DNA of 64,000 nt, taken from NCBI GenBank assembly GCA_934636825.1, contig CAKUBG010000001.1:124001-188000 (forward strand). The letters run 5' to 3'. This stretch comes from an uncultured bacterium (lineage in GTDB: Bacteria; Vulcanimicrobiota; Xenobia; Xenobiales; Xenobiaceae). The translations under genes and the position numbers were made by a program. Below are positions 25,266 to 34,530 of the stretch, piece after piece. The notes under the pieces are model-generated. The model saw only the letters and a list, made by a program, of their open reading frames with translations. It did no database searches and was not told the origin of the DNA. Positions within the stretch are counted from its first letter, which is position 1, and each line of letters begins with the position of its first letter.

Positions 25266-25874
25266 TTGTTTCCCACCGGGAATAAATATGTCATAAATTC
25301 TTTGTCTGCTTATAAAACTTCAACAATTACCTATATGGCTGCTTTTATAGCCATTACTTTAGCCCTGAGAGCTCTGCCTGCTCCGCCGGTTATGCATGGT
25401 TTTTTTAGATTTGTCGCCTTTCCTATCATCTTATCTGGGTTTATATTGGGCCCCAAAGCCGGCTTTTGGGTAGGTGCCATTAGCGATATTTTGGGTTGGG
25501 TTGTTTTTCCCAGCGGCCCTTATTTTCCCGGCTTTACCCTCACCCAGGGGTTGACCGGTTACTTGCCAGCCAAATTGCTGGGTACGCAGCCGCGCTCTTG
25601 GTGGCGACTTTTGGGAGCTATTGCGGCAGGCCAATTATTGACAAAATTTTTCTTGGTTCCGCTCTTTCAACATATACTTTTTCAACCTACACCCAACTGG
25701 CTCACCACTTGGTATTACATAAGTTTAGCCTCCCTACCAGCCCAAGCTTTTCATATCCCGCTTTACACTTGGCTGGTAGCTTGTTCACTGCGTTGCCTGC
25801 CGCCTTCCATTCTCGGCGCTACTACTATCGAAGCGCCCTCATCGTCGGCCGCAACCAAATGCACCAAAAATTAA
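25266..25874 (+). CDS. ECF transporter S component, folate (FolT)-like
   Basis: A small integral membrane protein with about six spans that resembles the substrate-binding S subunits of energy-coupling-factor vitamin transporters. The strongest marks are I-L-G-P-K-A-G-F-W-V-G-A-I-S-D-I-L-G and F-P-S-G-P-Y-F-P-G-F-T-L-T, which are typical of the folate family S component. The EcfA/EcfT module is not in the window and would be shared. The start is unsettled: the TTG at 25266 has no ribosome site, a TTG at 25302 is also in frame, and the well-placed ATG at 25288 is out of frame and reads M-S-stop. The spans begin near the in-frame ATG at 25335. Confidence 0.8.
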   Translation: MFPTGNKYVINSLSAYKTSTITYMAAFIAITLALRALPAPPVMHGFFRFVAFPIILSGFILGPKAGFWVGAISDILGWVVFPSGPYFPGFTLTQGLTGYLPAKLLGTQPRSWWRLLGAIAAGQLLTKFFLVPLFQHILFQPTPNWLTTWYYISLASLPAQAFHIPLYTWLVACSLRCLPPSILGATTIEAPSSSAATKCTKN

Positions 25875-25930
25875 AATCGGCTTAGCCGCATGGCCAAGCC
25901 GATTTTAACTATCCTTTATGTTGAAAAAAC

Positions 25931-27784
25931 TTAGGAGCGACGCTCACGCGGCACGCGAATGCGCTTAACGCCTCCGTCATTTTTTCTATCGTAGGAGCGG
26001 CCGGCGAAACGCTCACCATTGCCACGCTCGAAACGGTTGCTGCGGCTGCCGAAACGCTCGGGGCGACGTCCGTCGCGACCAGAAGAGAAGCGGTCGCTGC
26101 GTTTTTCACCGTGGCTGAAACTCTTCTCACCAGAGCGGCGCTCGCCATAGCCAGAACGACCAGAAGAGAAACGCTCACTGCGCTTATCACTGCGACCGCC
26201 AAAACGATCGTCGCGACGGCCTTCACGACCAGCATAGCGATCGTTGCGTTTATCAGCGCGACCTTTGTGCTCAAATTTGCGATCGGTGCGACGAGGATAA
26301 CGCTCAGAACGACGCTCATCATCTTCGCGACGACCGTAACCTCTATCATTTTGACGATAGGCCATATCGAAACGGCGAGGATCATCTTTAGCAAATTCAC
26401 GAGGAGCACGACCGCCTTGATCGCGATCATCGCGTTCGTAGTCACGGCGAACTAAACGAGCAGCCCAACGAGGGGCGCGTCTAGTTTCGACGGCAGCTTC
26501 GGAAGCGGTTTCGCTAGCAGGCTCAGCCTTTTCTTCGGCGGAATGCTCTACGATGCGCACATGCTCAGCTTTGGGAGCGACTTCGGGAGTAGAGAAATCT
26601 TGTTCGTCTAAAGAGACGGCAGCTACGGGAGCTTCAACCGGCTGAGGCTGAGCTTCTACAGTAGCGGCAGGCTCGATATCCTCGGCAGCAGCTTCGCTAT
26701 TAAACTCAGGAACTACAGGTTTTTCACGACGAGTATAATTGCGCAACTCTTCCTTGGCATAGTCGGCATAATGACTTTCCATACTGGCAGGACGAGCCGC
26801 TGCACGCTCTCTGGAAGCGGCTTTGCGCAACATGCGTCCCATGCTAGGCAGCCTTCTGATAGCATCGCCAATACCGTCTAAAACGTAGGTGGAAATATCG
26901 GTAGGCAAAACACCGCTGGGGCCAACTAAGACGTTGGGCTGGAAGAATTCTTCGGCGTACTTTTCAAAGTAGGCGTTGATCTTGTTGGGGCTCTCATAGG
27001 CTATAGTCTCATGGTTGATACCGCCTATCACAGAGCGCTTCCACTCGGCAATACCGTTGCGCAAAGATTGCTTGGCTGCGAAGTGAGGCCAACTGACTAC
27101 TTGAGTTTTGTAAGATTCAAGCGTATCGAAATAGAGACGTTTGCTATCGATACGCAAAATATTAAACGGAGCGGAAGAAGCAGCTTCCAACACTCTGTTG
27201 TTATAAGGCTGGCAAAGTTCTTCGTGACTCAAAGGATCAAGCACATCATAGGCAGCCTCAGTTAAGGTAAAGAAGATACCTTTAATGCCAAGTTCCATGG
27301 CTTTTTGCACATACTTTACCTGAGAAGCAGAAATAATATCTAAAGCGGCTTTAACTATTTCCGGGCGGCGTCTAGCCGTAGTCAAGACCATATCAGGACT
27401 AGACAATTTGCATAAAACTGTCCAGGGGCTGTCCACAGAATCGACAACCCAAACATCATCACTCTTTAAAGAGCGCACAATCTTGTCCAAAGCTCTTAAT
27501 TGATGTCCCCAGTATCCCTCTTCGGCTACGATACAAGGAATCTGTAAGAAATCGCTGGCCTTGTCAAAGCTGCGCAAGTTAGTCAAAGGATAAGGATATC
27601 CATTCATTACTCGAAGATAATCGAGTTCAAAGCGTCTGGCAAAAGCGATATGCACATCGGCGACTGCATCACCGGACATATGCTGCAAACCAAAATTGTA
27701 CCAAAAAGAAAAAGGAGGTCTATCGACCTCTGCCCCCGCCAAAGCGGCTTGAATGCGTTCCGAACTGTTCATAAGGAACGCCAT
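25931..27784 (-). CDS. UroD-domain protein fused to Arg-rich disordered tail
   Basis: A 617-residue fusion. Residues 1-300 are a uroporphyrinogen decarboxylase (URO-D) superfamily TIM barrel: an N-terminal R-I-Q-A-A-L-A-G-A-E-V-D-R-P-P-F-S-F-W segment, a G-I-K-G-I-F-F-T-L-T-E-A strand and a G-G-I-N-H-E-T-I strand near the end. Residues 310-455 are acidic/Ala-rich and probably disordered. Residues 455-617 are dominated by Arg, Asp, Gly and Ser in short repeats such as R-S-E-R-F-S-S-G-R and R-D-G-R-R-P-E-R-F-G, like RGG-type nucleic-acid-binding tails. UroD-like barrels include decarboxylases and corrinoid methyltransferases; the reaction here is open. It lies 96 nt after the amidase gene on the same strand. 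Confidence 0.85.
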   Translation of the reverse strand: MAFLMNSSERIQAALAGAEVDRPPFSFWYNFGLQHMSGDAVADVHIAFARRFELDYLRVMNGYPYPLTNLRSFDKASDFLQIPCIVAEEGYWGHQLRALDKIVRSLKSDDVWVVDSVDSPWTVLCKLSSPDMVLTTARRRPEIVKAALDIISASQVKYVQKAMELGIKGIFFTLTEAAYDVLDPLSHEELCQPYNNRVLEAASSAPFNILRIDSKRLYFDTLESYKTQVVSWPHFAAKQSLRNGIAEWKRSVIGGINHETIAYESPNKINAYFEKYAEEFFQPNVLVGPSGVLPTDISTYVLDGIGDAIRRLPSMGRMLRKAASRERAAARPASMESHYADYAKEELRNYTRREKPVVPEFNSEAAAEDIEPAATVEAQPQPVEAPVAAVSLDEQDFSTPEVAPKAEHVRIVEHSAEEKAEPASETASEAAVETRRAPRWAARLVRRDYERDDRDQGGRAPREFAKDDPRRFDMAYRQNDRGYGRREDDERRSERYPRRTDRKFEHKGRADKRNDRYAGREGRRDDRFGGRSDKRSERFSSGRSGYGERRSGEKSFSHGEKRSDRFSSGRDGRRPERFGSRSNRFERGNGERFAGRSYDRKNDGGVKRIRVPRERRS

Positions 27785-27799
27785 TCAGCAACTACAAGT

Positions 27800-27841
27800 A
27801 AGCTCCTGCCCTATCAGACAAACAAAAAAGGGCAGGAGCTT
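27800..27841 (-). promoter_or_regulatory. 12-bp hairpin in the 5' leader of the UroD-fusion gene
   Basis: AAGCTCCTGCCC (27800-27811) pairs perfectly with GGGCAGGAGCTT (27830-27841). The distal arm is also the 3' arm of the upstream terminator stem, so the two structures exclude each other. On the minus strand the proximal arm ends 15 nt before the ATG at 27784 and hides a GGAG. Confidence 0.5.
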
Positions 27842-27863
27842 CGATTTTGTGGAAGTCCTGCCC
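27824..27863 (-). terminator. Intrinsic terminator after the amidase gene
   Basis: On the minus strand GGGCAGGA (27863-27856) pairs with TCCTGCCC (27837-27830), extendable by three more pairs, and is followed by six T (27829-27824). It lies 17 nt after the amidase stop codon. Confidence 0.75.
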
Positions 27864-27879
27864 TGACTTGATTGATAGA

Positions 27880-30180
27880 CTATTTATTAAGATATTTTGA
27901 AGCGTAAACGCATACGCCATCGGCCAATCCGTCAGCTATCGACTGACGATAATTGGGATCGCCGAGCAACTTAGCTTCGGTAGGGTTACTCAGGAAAGCC
28001 GTCTCAATCAGCACAGCCGGCATTTGCGAATGCACCAATACAAAGAAACGATCTTGCTGAATGCCGCGATCGTAACGTCCGCTGGCTCGCAATAAGTGCG
28101 GATAGATACATTCGGCCAAGGCGCGATCGGAACGTTTATACACATGTAAAGACGTGCCTTCAGCGGCGCTTGAAGCAGCGGCGTTACAGTGGACACTGAC
28201 GAAAATATCAGCGTTGGCATTGGCGCCAACATCAACACGAGCTCCAAGCTCTTGAGTATTGGAAGAGCCGGCCCAAGTGACGTCACGATCTGTTTCCCTA
28301 GTCATAATGACATTCCAACCACGACGGCGTAAGTTGTCGGCCATTTTTAAGCAAATATCCAGAGTGACGTCTTTTTCCATATAGCCATAAGCATGACTTA
28401 CACAACCAGAGTCGGAGCCGCCATGACCGGCGTCAATGCAAATAGTTTTGCCTCCTCCACCTATAGCAGTGTAAGAGGAAGTGCCACTTAAAGCGCCTGA
28501 GCCGCTCAAAACGGCCATGCTGGTATCAATTTTATCTTCAGATATAGCTAAACAAATGCTGTTGGGAGCTGTACCCGAACTAACTTTGACGCCTACAGCA
28601 TCATTTAAGTCCAGCACCACACGAGTAATCGGAATAGGCTTAGCCGCATACTGAGAGATACGCACTTGCTCAACCAAAGTGCCGTCTATCTTTTTGGTAA
28701 TTTTATTATCGGGGAAAACCACATGTTTGAAATCAATAACGAAGCGATTTTTACCCTCTGTTAAGCGGCGCCATTCATAGGCAACCGGACCGCTAAAAGC
28801 TATAGTAACATTGCTATTAGTAGAGCTGGCGGTGCTGAAACGACCAACATCGCAACTGACTACTTTTTCATTTTTGTATTGAGAGACAGCTGACTGAGGC
28901 AAACTGAGCGCAAATTTAAAGTTTGTACCAGTATGACTAACTGGAGGAGAGATTTTTAATCTGGGAGTAGTCGGTACTACAATACGCGACACTGCCGGGC
29001 CTAAAGAGAATTGTCCCAAACGAATATCACCAATTTCCGGATGATTTACCCTTAAACTGGTAGTATCTAAGACGCCGCCAGCTATGTCGATAACATAACG
29101 ATCCGGTTTAGAAAGTTTAAAGGTAGAAAAAGTAACCGGAGCACTGGCTGTCACATTTAGAGTTAAATCAGCTCCACTTCCGTCCAAGCGTACAGAAGTA
29201 ATCAGAGGATCTATCCAGCCTTTACCTTTGGCATTATCTATAGTGACACGTACATCCAAGAAATCTTCCAAAATGGAAATGGGGCAAAAATAAGTACCGG
29301 ATATTTCTCTGATACCTACATCTAACATACGACCGCCCAAAGAATCGGCCATTTGCATTTGGTCAATTTTTAGAGTATTGGTCTTGCCATTGCGGGTTAC
29401 ACTGAGTGTTTTGGAGCTTTGATTCCAACTCCAAGCCGAAGCTCCGAAAGCAGAAGCGATAGATTTTATGCTGGAAGCCTCAATTGGCACAAAGTATTCA
29501 TCTTCAATACCAGTTGTGCGTACAGTTAAAGGATAACTTCTGCCTTTGGCAACTACGCTGATATTCTTAGGCGAGCCGACAACAATTTGCGCGGGCAAAT
29601 CGGCGGAGGCTTGTTTAGGATTGCTAGACCGTCCGCGCCTGGTAGTATTTACCGTAGTACTGCCGGTATTCTTTTTAACCTCAGATTTAACATTTGTACT
29701 GGAAGAAGCAGCCGGAGTCTTTACGTTCGTAGAAGTTGAACCGGAAGGAGTTTTGCTTTTGTTATAAGACGGAGCTGCACTAGGCGCGGGAACAGAAGGC
29801 TGAGTGTGCGTCTTTTTACGGTTCGTGGTATTCCTATTATGAGTCTTTCCCCAAGGGAAACCTTTAGAGCTGTTAATTTTTTTGCTACTCCTGGAGCGAC
29901 TGCGACTCTTAGTGGAACTTTTTACCGAAGAGGTCTTCTTGGAAGAAGACTTTACTTTGGGCGCAGGGGCCGCTTGAGAAGGTTTTACTTTAGTTGAAGT
30001 GCTGCTCTCTACAGAAGCTCCACTCCCGCTATTTAAAGGATCATCAGGAATTTTAATAAGAACCGGGGCCACTCCGTCCTCTTCGTCAGAGGGATCGGCC
30101 CAAGCTTGTCCACTTAAGCACAAGCACATCAAACAAGCGATTATAAAAGTTAAACTCCGTAATTTATTGTGCATAGCCAA
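27880..30180 (-). CDS. N-acetylmuramoyl-L-alanine amidase with AMIN domains
   Basis: A 766-residue periplasmic zinc amidase that cleaves the MurNAc-L-Ala bond. Order: Sec signal (1-28, ending A-W-A); a Ser/Lys/Thr-rich low-complexity linker (about 40-190); a copper-amine-oxidase-N-like domain (about 200-320); two AMIN-type beta domains (about 325-560) that target septal peptidoglycan or the secretin region; and an Amidase_3 catalytic domain from about 575. Catalytic residues are visible: His in I-D-A-G-H-G-G-S-D, Glu in M-E-K-D-V-T-L, His in F-V-S-V-H-C-N-A and Glu in V-L-I-E-T-A-F-L-S-N. The domain is AmiA/AmiC-like, but the long linker makes the protein longer than AmiC. Its start could be M1 or M3. 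Confidence 0.94.
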   Translation of the reverse strand: MAMHNKLRSLTFIIACLMCLCLSGQAWADPSDEEDGVAPVLIKIPDDPLNSGSGASVESSTSTKVKPSQAAPAPKVKSSSKKTSSVKSSTKSRSRSRSSKKINSSKGFPWGKTHNRNTTNRKKTHTQPSVPAPSAAPSYNKSKTPSGSTSTNVKTPAASSSTNVKSEVKKNTGSTTVNTTRRGRSSNPKQASADLPAQIVVGSPKNISVVAKGRSYPLTVRTTGIEDEYFVPIEASSIKSIASAFGASAWSWNQSSKTLSVTRNGKTNTLKIDQMQMADSLGGRMLDVGIREISGTYFCPISILEDFLDVRVTIDNAKGKGWIDPLITSVRLDGSGADLTLNVTASAPVTFSTFKLSKPDRYVIDIAGGVLDTTSLRVNHPEIGDIRLGQFSLGPAVSRIVVPTTPRLKISPPVSHTGTNFKFALSLPQSAVSQYKNEKVVSCDVGRFSTASSTNSNVTIAFSGPVAYEWRRLTEGKNRFVIDFKHVVFPDNKITKKIDGTLVEQVRISQYAAKPIPITRVVLDLNDAVGVKVSSGTAPNSICLAISEDKIDTSMAVLSGSGALSGTSSYTAIGGGGKTICIDAGHGGSDSGCVSHAYGYMEKDVTLDICLKMADNLRRRGWNVIMTRETDRDVTWAGSSNTQELGARVDVGANANADIFVSVHCNAAASSAAEGTSLHVYKRSDRALAECIYPHLLRASGRYDRGIQQDRFFVLVHSQMPAVLIETAFLSNPTEAKLLGDPNYRQSIADGLADGVCVYASKYLNK

Positions 30181-30424
30181 CGATCATGCCAAACTCTCCC
30201 ACTTTGGCGTCCATTCTTTCCTACACATAGTAGAACAAAATACGCCCCGTTTTCACAGGCAGGGCGCCTTGTTTCTCTTCCTTGTCCGTTTAGCCTGCCA
30301 ACACCAGACAAACACCTTGGCCATTGGCAAGGTAAGACATGTTATTTACCGAACCGGTGCTTCAGTTTAAGTTCTTTTTACGGTCACCGTTTCAAAATAA
30401 ACGCACCATTTTATTTTTTAGAAA

Positions 30425-31210
30425 ATGTATATTGCCGATACTCACATTCATCTTAATAGCGAAGAATACCAAACCAACCGTTCACAACTAATTGCCGAAG
30501 CCAAGCAACAGGGAATGAACGCTTTCATAGTGCCCGGTACCGACTTACCCACTTCCCAAAGCGCCGTAGCTCTGAGCCAACAAGAGAGCTCGATTTTACC
30601 TGCTGTGGGTATTCACCCTCATGAAGCCAACAGTTTGAGCGCCGAAGCCTTACAAGGCATAGAAGAGCTCTTTCCCTACGCCATAGCTATTGGTGAAATA
30701 GGCTTAGATTATCATTATAATTTTTCTTCACCAGAACAGCAGTTAAAATGTTTGGAAGAAAATTTTAAATTGGCCCAAAAAGCCGATTTGCCAGTCATTT
30801 TGCATATCCGCGAAGCCGATACGGATATGTTGCAATTTTTGCAACGCTTTGGAGTACCCCATAAAGGCGGCGTTGTGCACTGCTGCAGTTCAAATTGGGA
30901 AACAGCCCAAAAATATTTAGCTTTGGGCTTTTATATAGGCATTACCGGTATGGTAACTTTCCCTAAATTAAAAGATGTGGCCGAAATTGCTGCCAAATGC
31001 CCAGCCGATAGACTACTTGTCGAAACAGACGGCCCTTATCTAGCGCCAGTGCCTAAGCGTGGACGTATTTGCGAACCGGCTTGGCTCAAAGAATACACTT
31101 TGCCCTACATTGCCCAGTTACGCGGCCAAAGTGTCGAAGAGACGGCTCAACAGACTGCAGCCAACGCTTGCCGCCTCTTCGGAGAACGCTTGACGAAATT
31201 GCTGCAATAG
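30425..31210 (+). CDS. tatD: TatD-family metal-dependent deoxyribonuclease
   Basis: A 261-residue TIM-barrel hydrolase, the usual TatD length. Metal ligands are all present: D-T-H-I-H near the N-terminus, Glu in G-E-I-G-L-D-Y-H, His in V-I-L-H-I-R-E, His in G-V-V-H-C, and Asp in V-E-T-D-G-P-Y-L-A-P. Members act as 3'-5' DNA exonucleases in repair or DNA turnover, or as D-aminoacyl-tRNA-type hydrolases. It stands alone, divergent from the amidase gene; the 244-nt gap between them holds no further gene that I can support, only a weak GC-rich hairpin near 30241-30270. Confidence 0.95.
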   Translation: MYIADTHIHLNSEEYQTNRSQLIAEAKQQGMNAFIVPGTDLPTSQSAVALSQQESSILPAVGIHPHEANSLSAEALQGIEELFPYAIAIGEIGLDYHYNFSSPEQQLKCLEENFKLAQKADLPVILHIREADTDMLQFLQRFGVPHKGGVVHCCSSNWETAQKYLALGFYIGITGMVTFPKLKDVAEIAAKCPADRLLVETDGPYLAPVPKRGRICEPAWLKEYTLPYIAQLRGQSVEETAQQTAANACRLFGERLTKLLQ

Positions 31211-31305
31211 TACAATCCAATAAAAGATAGAAACTATTTTAAACGGCAATTTGCACGGCCCCAAGTTCCCAGCACCAAGAGCTAACTGAGAGGAAGAAAA
31301 AAAAC

Positions 31306-34300
31306 GTGAGTAAAGATCAAGTTAAATTTCTGTTTGTAGGTTTAGGCAATATCGGATGCCAAGCCGTACATAAAGCCGTAACCACTGTAGCGGAAGCCTA
31401 CTCTCCTTCAGTAAGGGGCCTTCTGCTGGATACAGCCCGCGCTTCTATCGAATCTTTTTCTCCTTCTCCGTTACTGAAAAGCGTTTATTTAGATACGCTC
31501 AAAGGTACCAGAGCGATCCAATTGCGCTCACAATCTAAAGTTTTGGACAGCTGGCTCCCCAACTTTCCCATGACTTTGGAGCCAGGCAGCGGCCTTTTCG
31601 GCAATAAAGCTTTGGGACGCTTGGCTTTAATTATCAATGTTGTGCAAGTTGCCGCAACTTTCAAAGAGCAAGTAAAAGAGCTGATGGCCCCGACAGACAG
31701 CGATTGCGAATTGCAAGTAATTATTTGTTGCTCTTTGGGAGGCGGCACAAGTTCGGCTCATATCGATTTAGCTTATTTACTGAGAGCTCAACTGGAAAGT
31801 TTGCAAATTAAGCATAAGCTTATCGCTCTTTTGCCTTATTCCAAACAATTACCTGAAGCCGAAACTACCGCTGCCAATATTTACGCCGGTCTAGTTGAGC
31901 TCAATCATTGGATGGATGGCTCCACTTTACACAAATTTGCCTGCGATCTCGATGAAGTAAACCTTTGGGAAATTCCTGAAGACGAAAGTAAAGCCAATAA
32001 ACGCGACGAGAGCACTGCCGAGATTCTAGCTAAATTAGATATTTATTTGGCAGAAAATGTCAGAAATGTTAATCCCGGCTTAGGTAAAGAGCAAAAAGAA
32101 GGTGAAGAGACGCAAGACGAAAGCGATACCAAGCGAAAAGTCGATAGCAAAATAGATCTAAAAGAATCTTGCGCTTCAGCTTACGATCTTATTCTTTTTA
32201 ACAGTTTGGAAAAATTCAACGATGATGTGGAATTTCAAGCGCTCAGCCACGCTTTGGTGCGCCTAGCTTATTGGTATTTTGAGGTACCTCACCTATACAA
32301 TCGCATATTCCAAAGCTTAACTGCCACCACACCTCAGGAAAAATCTTCAACTTTAGCTATAAATTCAACTGAAGAAACAAACGAATCGGACAACCACAAC
32401 TACGCCGATTTGCATTCTTATCAAGTGGCTCGTCCCACCCAAAAAATCCTGAGCGTGGCCCGCAATCTTTCCAGTCAAGCGGTTATTTCCGAGCTTTACA
32501 ATCTCTTCTTCGAGAAAGACTTAGAGCAAGATAGCGTACGCGGTTTAGAAATGGGCAAAGAGTTTATCAAGGCCCGCAGTTTAGATTCTTTGGAAGTTCA
32601 CCAACGCTATACCAAATGTTGGCAGCAATTGGAAAACGGCCTCTACGACGCCGCCTCGTTTATCGAGAAAAAACTGGCCGAAGTGCGTCAAAATCCAATT
32701 TACGGCGACGAATTGGTGGCCTATTGCCGAGTTTTCGATACCGAATTGCAAAAATTAGCCGACAAATGCGAAACTCAGCCAGACTTTTTTGCCGCTTTGG
32801 CTAAAACTACCAAAGATATAAGCGATGATTTTGTCGTCGGTATCGACAATGTAATCAGCGACACGGTAAACAGGCAACACAACGGTATTGCCATGCAAAG
32901 TATGATTGACGAAGTAAATAAACAACTTTCTTTCAGCTTAAGCGCTTTACATGAACGCACCAATAATGCCAAGTCGGAAATGATCCGCCTGGAAGAGCAA
33001 AAAAATAAAGCTATCGAAAGCTTAGCTGCTTTTAAGCCCTCCATTTGGCAAAGGATGATGCGTAAAGTAGACTTTGCACCTTTGGAAGAAGCGCGCAAAG
33101 TTATTACCGAATATTACAACAACGTATTCGTCAGCTACGTAGGACGCGAAGAAGTAAACGCTTTCTTCAATATGATCAATGTATGCGAAAACACTACTAA
33201 ACGCTTACACAAGTTGCGCCAATTTTTAGACGATTCTACTTCAGCTTTAAAAAGCTCCAATCGCCATTTGTATAAACAAATTTTGGAAGATGCCGACGAG
33301 CCTCTGATTTCTTCTCAAGAAGCGGTCAGCTATATTGCCTCTCACGCTTCTCCTCCGGATTTAATGTCATTCGTCAAAGCTCTGGATCAGCTTACAGACT
33401 TCAATTTGCTCGATTTGCCAACGAATTATTCCTTGCCAGATTGGCTGTCCGCTCTCAGAAAAGTTGTGGCCGAGCTTTATCCTATGCACGATCCCAAAAC
33501 AGCGGACGAATTTTTAAAGAACTATCCCGAAGACAAATTAGATAAAAAGCTGACCGCTATCGGAAATAGCATTGCCTCACAATTTGTTTATGCCACTCCG
33601 TTTAATTTACCTGGTGACTCTGCACAAAGGCAAGTGCTGATTTCTTTTGATACTTGCGCCAATCTTGACGCCACTTCCGAAGCCGATAAGCAAAGCCGCC
33701 AACAAGCAAAATATTTGCATCAAGCTATACAAAAAGCCCGTTTTTCCGTGCCAGGAGTAGTTATTGACGAGCCGCAATCGGAAACTTTAGATTTTGTAGA
33801 GCTTACTAATGGTTTTACTTTGGCCGATCTGGAAATATCAGAATACAAAGACGCCTACTTGGAGTCGCTTATAAGAGGCAGTAGGGCTATGCAATCTCGC
33901 AAAGATGTCAAATTAAAATCACTGCTTAAAGTAGACAAGCGTACCCATTTCAACGTTGTATTGCTACTGGCTTCAGCTTTTAAATTTGGCGTCTTACAAG
34001 AACGTGAAGATCCCAATTCCTATGACAAAGAGTTGCGCCTTACCAGTAATAAATGGATGGATTTAACCTCAATAAGGGCTTGTCTGAAAGTTTTTGCTGA
34101 TCCTGTCGAAGCCTTAATTTTTGAGAACAATTTCTATCAAGAACTATTAAAATGGCGACAGCAGCAAATGAATAGTATGGGCATGAATGCTTGGCTTAAA
34201 GCTATGGCTCCGGACGCTTGGGGAGGAGAACCTTTTGTCAATCGCCCCGAATCTTGCTTCAGTTCTTTGGAGCTGGATAAACATATGCTCACTTTGCAAA

Positions 34301-34464
34301 GCTTGATGTCACGCGATTTGGAACGCCACTGGCCTTCTTGGAAATATAAAATTGCTGAATATCTCAACAAAGGGTTAGATTTGAAAGCAGCTATAGCTAA
34401 AACAGTACAACCAAGCATTGCCGAATGGCTGGAAGTACGCTGGAACAAGGAGCACACCCTGTAG
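31306..34464 (+). CDS. Tubulin-like (Tubulin_2) domain protein
   Basis: A 1052-residue protein starting at a GTG with GAGGAAG upstream. The N-terminal domain has the nucleotide-binding layout of the FtsZ/tubulin superfamily: V-G-L-G-N-I-G at residues 11-17 and the tubulin signature C-S-L-G-G-G-T-S-S-A near 142-151. Residues about 230-300 hold a charged insertion (K-E-Q-K-E-G-E-E-T-Q). The rest is helical, with a long coiled-coil-prone region around 490-640. There is no signal or membrane span. This matches the large bacterial Tubulin_2 proteins (PF13809), whose polymerisation and role are not established. It is 66 nt before the HtrA gene and on the same strand. Confidence 0.85.
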   Translation: MSKDQVKFLFVGLGNIGCQAVHKAVTTVAEAYSPSVRGLLLDTARASIESFSPSPLLKSVYLDTLKGTRAIQLRSQSKVLDSWLPNFPMTLEPGSGLFGNKALGRLALIINVVQVAATFKEQVKELMAPTDSDCELQVIICCSLGGGTSSAHIDLAYLLRAQLESLQIKHKLIALLPYSKQLPEAETTAANIYAGLVELNHWMDGSTLHKFACDLDEVNLWEIPEDESKANKRDESTAEILAKLDIYLAENVRNVNPGLGKEQKEGEETQDESDTKRKVDSKIDLKESCASAYDLILFNSLEKFNDDVEFQALSHALVRLAYWYFEVPHLYNRIFQSLTATTPQEKSSTLAINSTEETNESDNHNYADLHSYQVARPTQKILSVARNLSSQAVISELYNLFFEKDLEQDSVRGLEMGKEFIKARSLDSLEVHQRYTKCWQQLENGLYDAASFIEKKLAEVRQNPIYGDELVAYCRVFDTELQKLADKCETQPDFFAALAKTTKDISDDFVVGIDNVISDTVNRQHNGIAMQSMIDEVNKQLSFSLSALHERTNNAKSEMIRLEEQKNKAIESLAAFKPSIWQRMMRKVDFAPLEEARKVITEYYNNVFVSYVGREEVNAFFNMINVCENTTKRLHKLRQFLDDSTSALKSSNRHLYKQILEDADEPLISSQEAVSYIASHASPPDLMSFVKALDQLTDFNLLDLPTNYSLPDWLSALRKVVAELYPMHDPKTADEFLKNYPEDKLDKKLTAIGNSIASQFVYATPFNLPGDSAQRQVLISFDTCANLDATSEADKQSRQQAKYLHQAIQKARFSVPGVVIDEPQSETLDFVELTNGFTLADLEISEYKDAYLESLIRGSRAMQSRKDVKLKSLLKVDKRTHFNVVLLLASAFKFGVLQEREDPNSYDKELRLTSNKWMDLTSIRACLKVFADPVEALIFENNFYQELLKWRQQQMNSMGMNAWLKAMAPDAWGGEPFVNRPESCFSSLELDKHMLTLQSLMSRDLERHWPSWKYKIAEYLNKGLDLKAAIAKTVQPSIAEWLEVRWNKEHTL

Positions 34465-34530
34465 AACGGAGTTCCCCTTCCCCTTTTTTGGGGCAGGTCT
34501 ACCGCTTCATGTTACGAAAAAGAAGCCGCT

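Noticed and set aside
25909..26455. Open frames of 178 (minus) and 114 (plus) codons across the Arg-rich tail of the UroD fusion
   Set aside because: Arg-rich codons give stop-free shadow frames (Val/Ala/Ser-rich). The UroD-tail frame continues without break and has the better composition.
30241..30270. GC-rich hairpin between the amidase and TatD genes
   Set aside because: A short CGCCC/GGGCG pairing with no T run of use; the flanking genes diverge, so a terminator would have no purpose.
34470..34500. Terminator between tubulin-like and HtrA genes
   Set aside because: Only CCCC-T6-GGGG could pair; the T run is in the loop, so no intrinsic terminator is supported.
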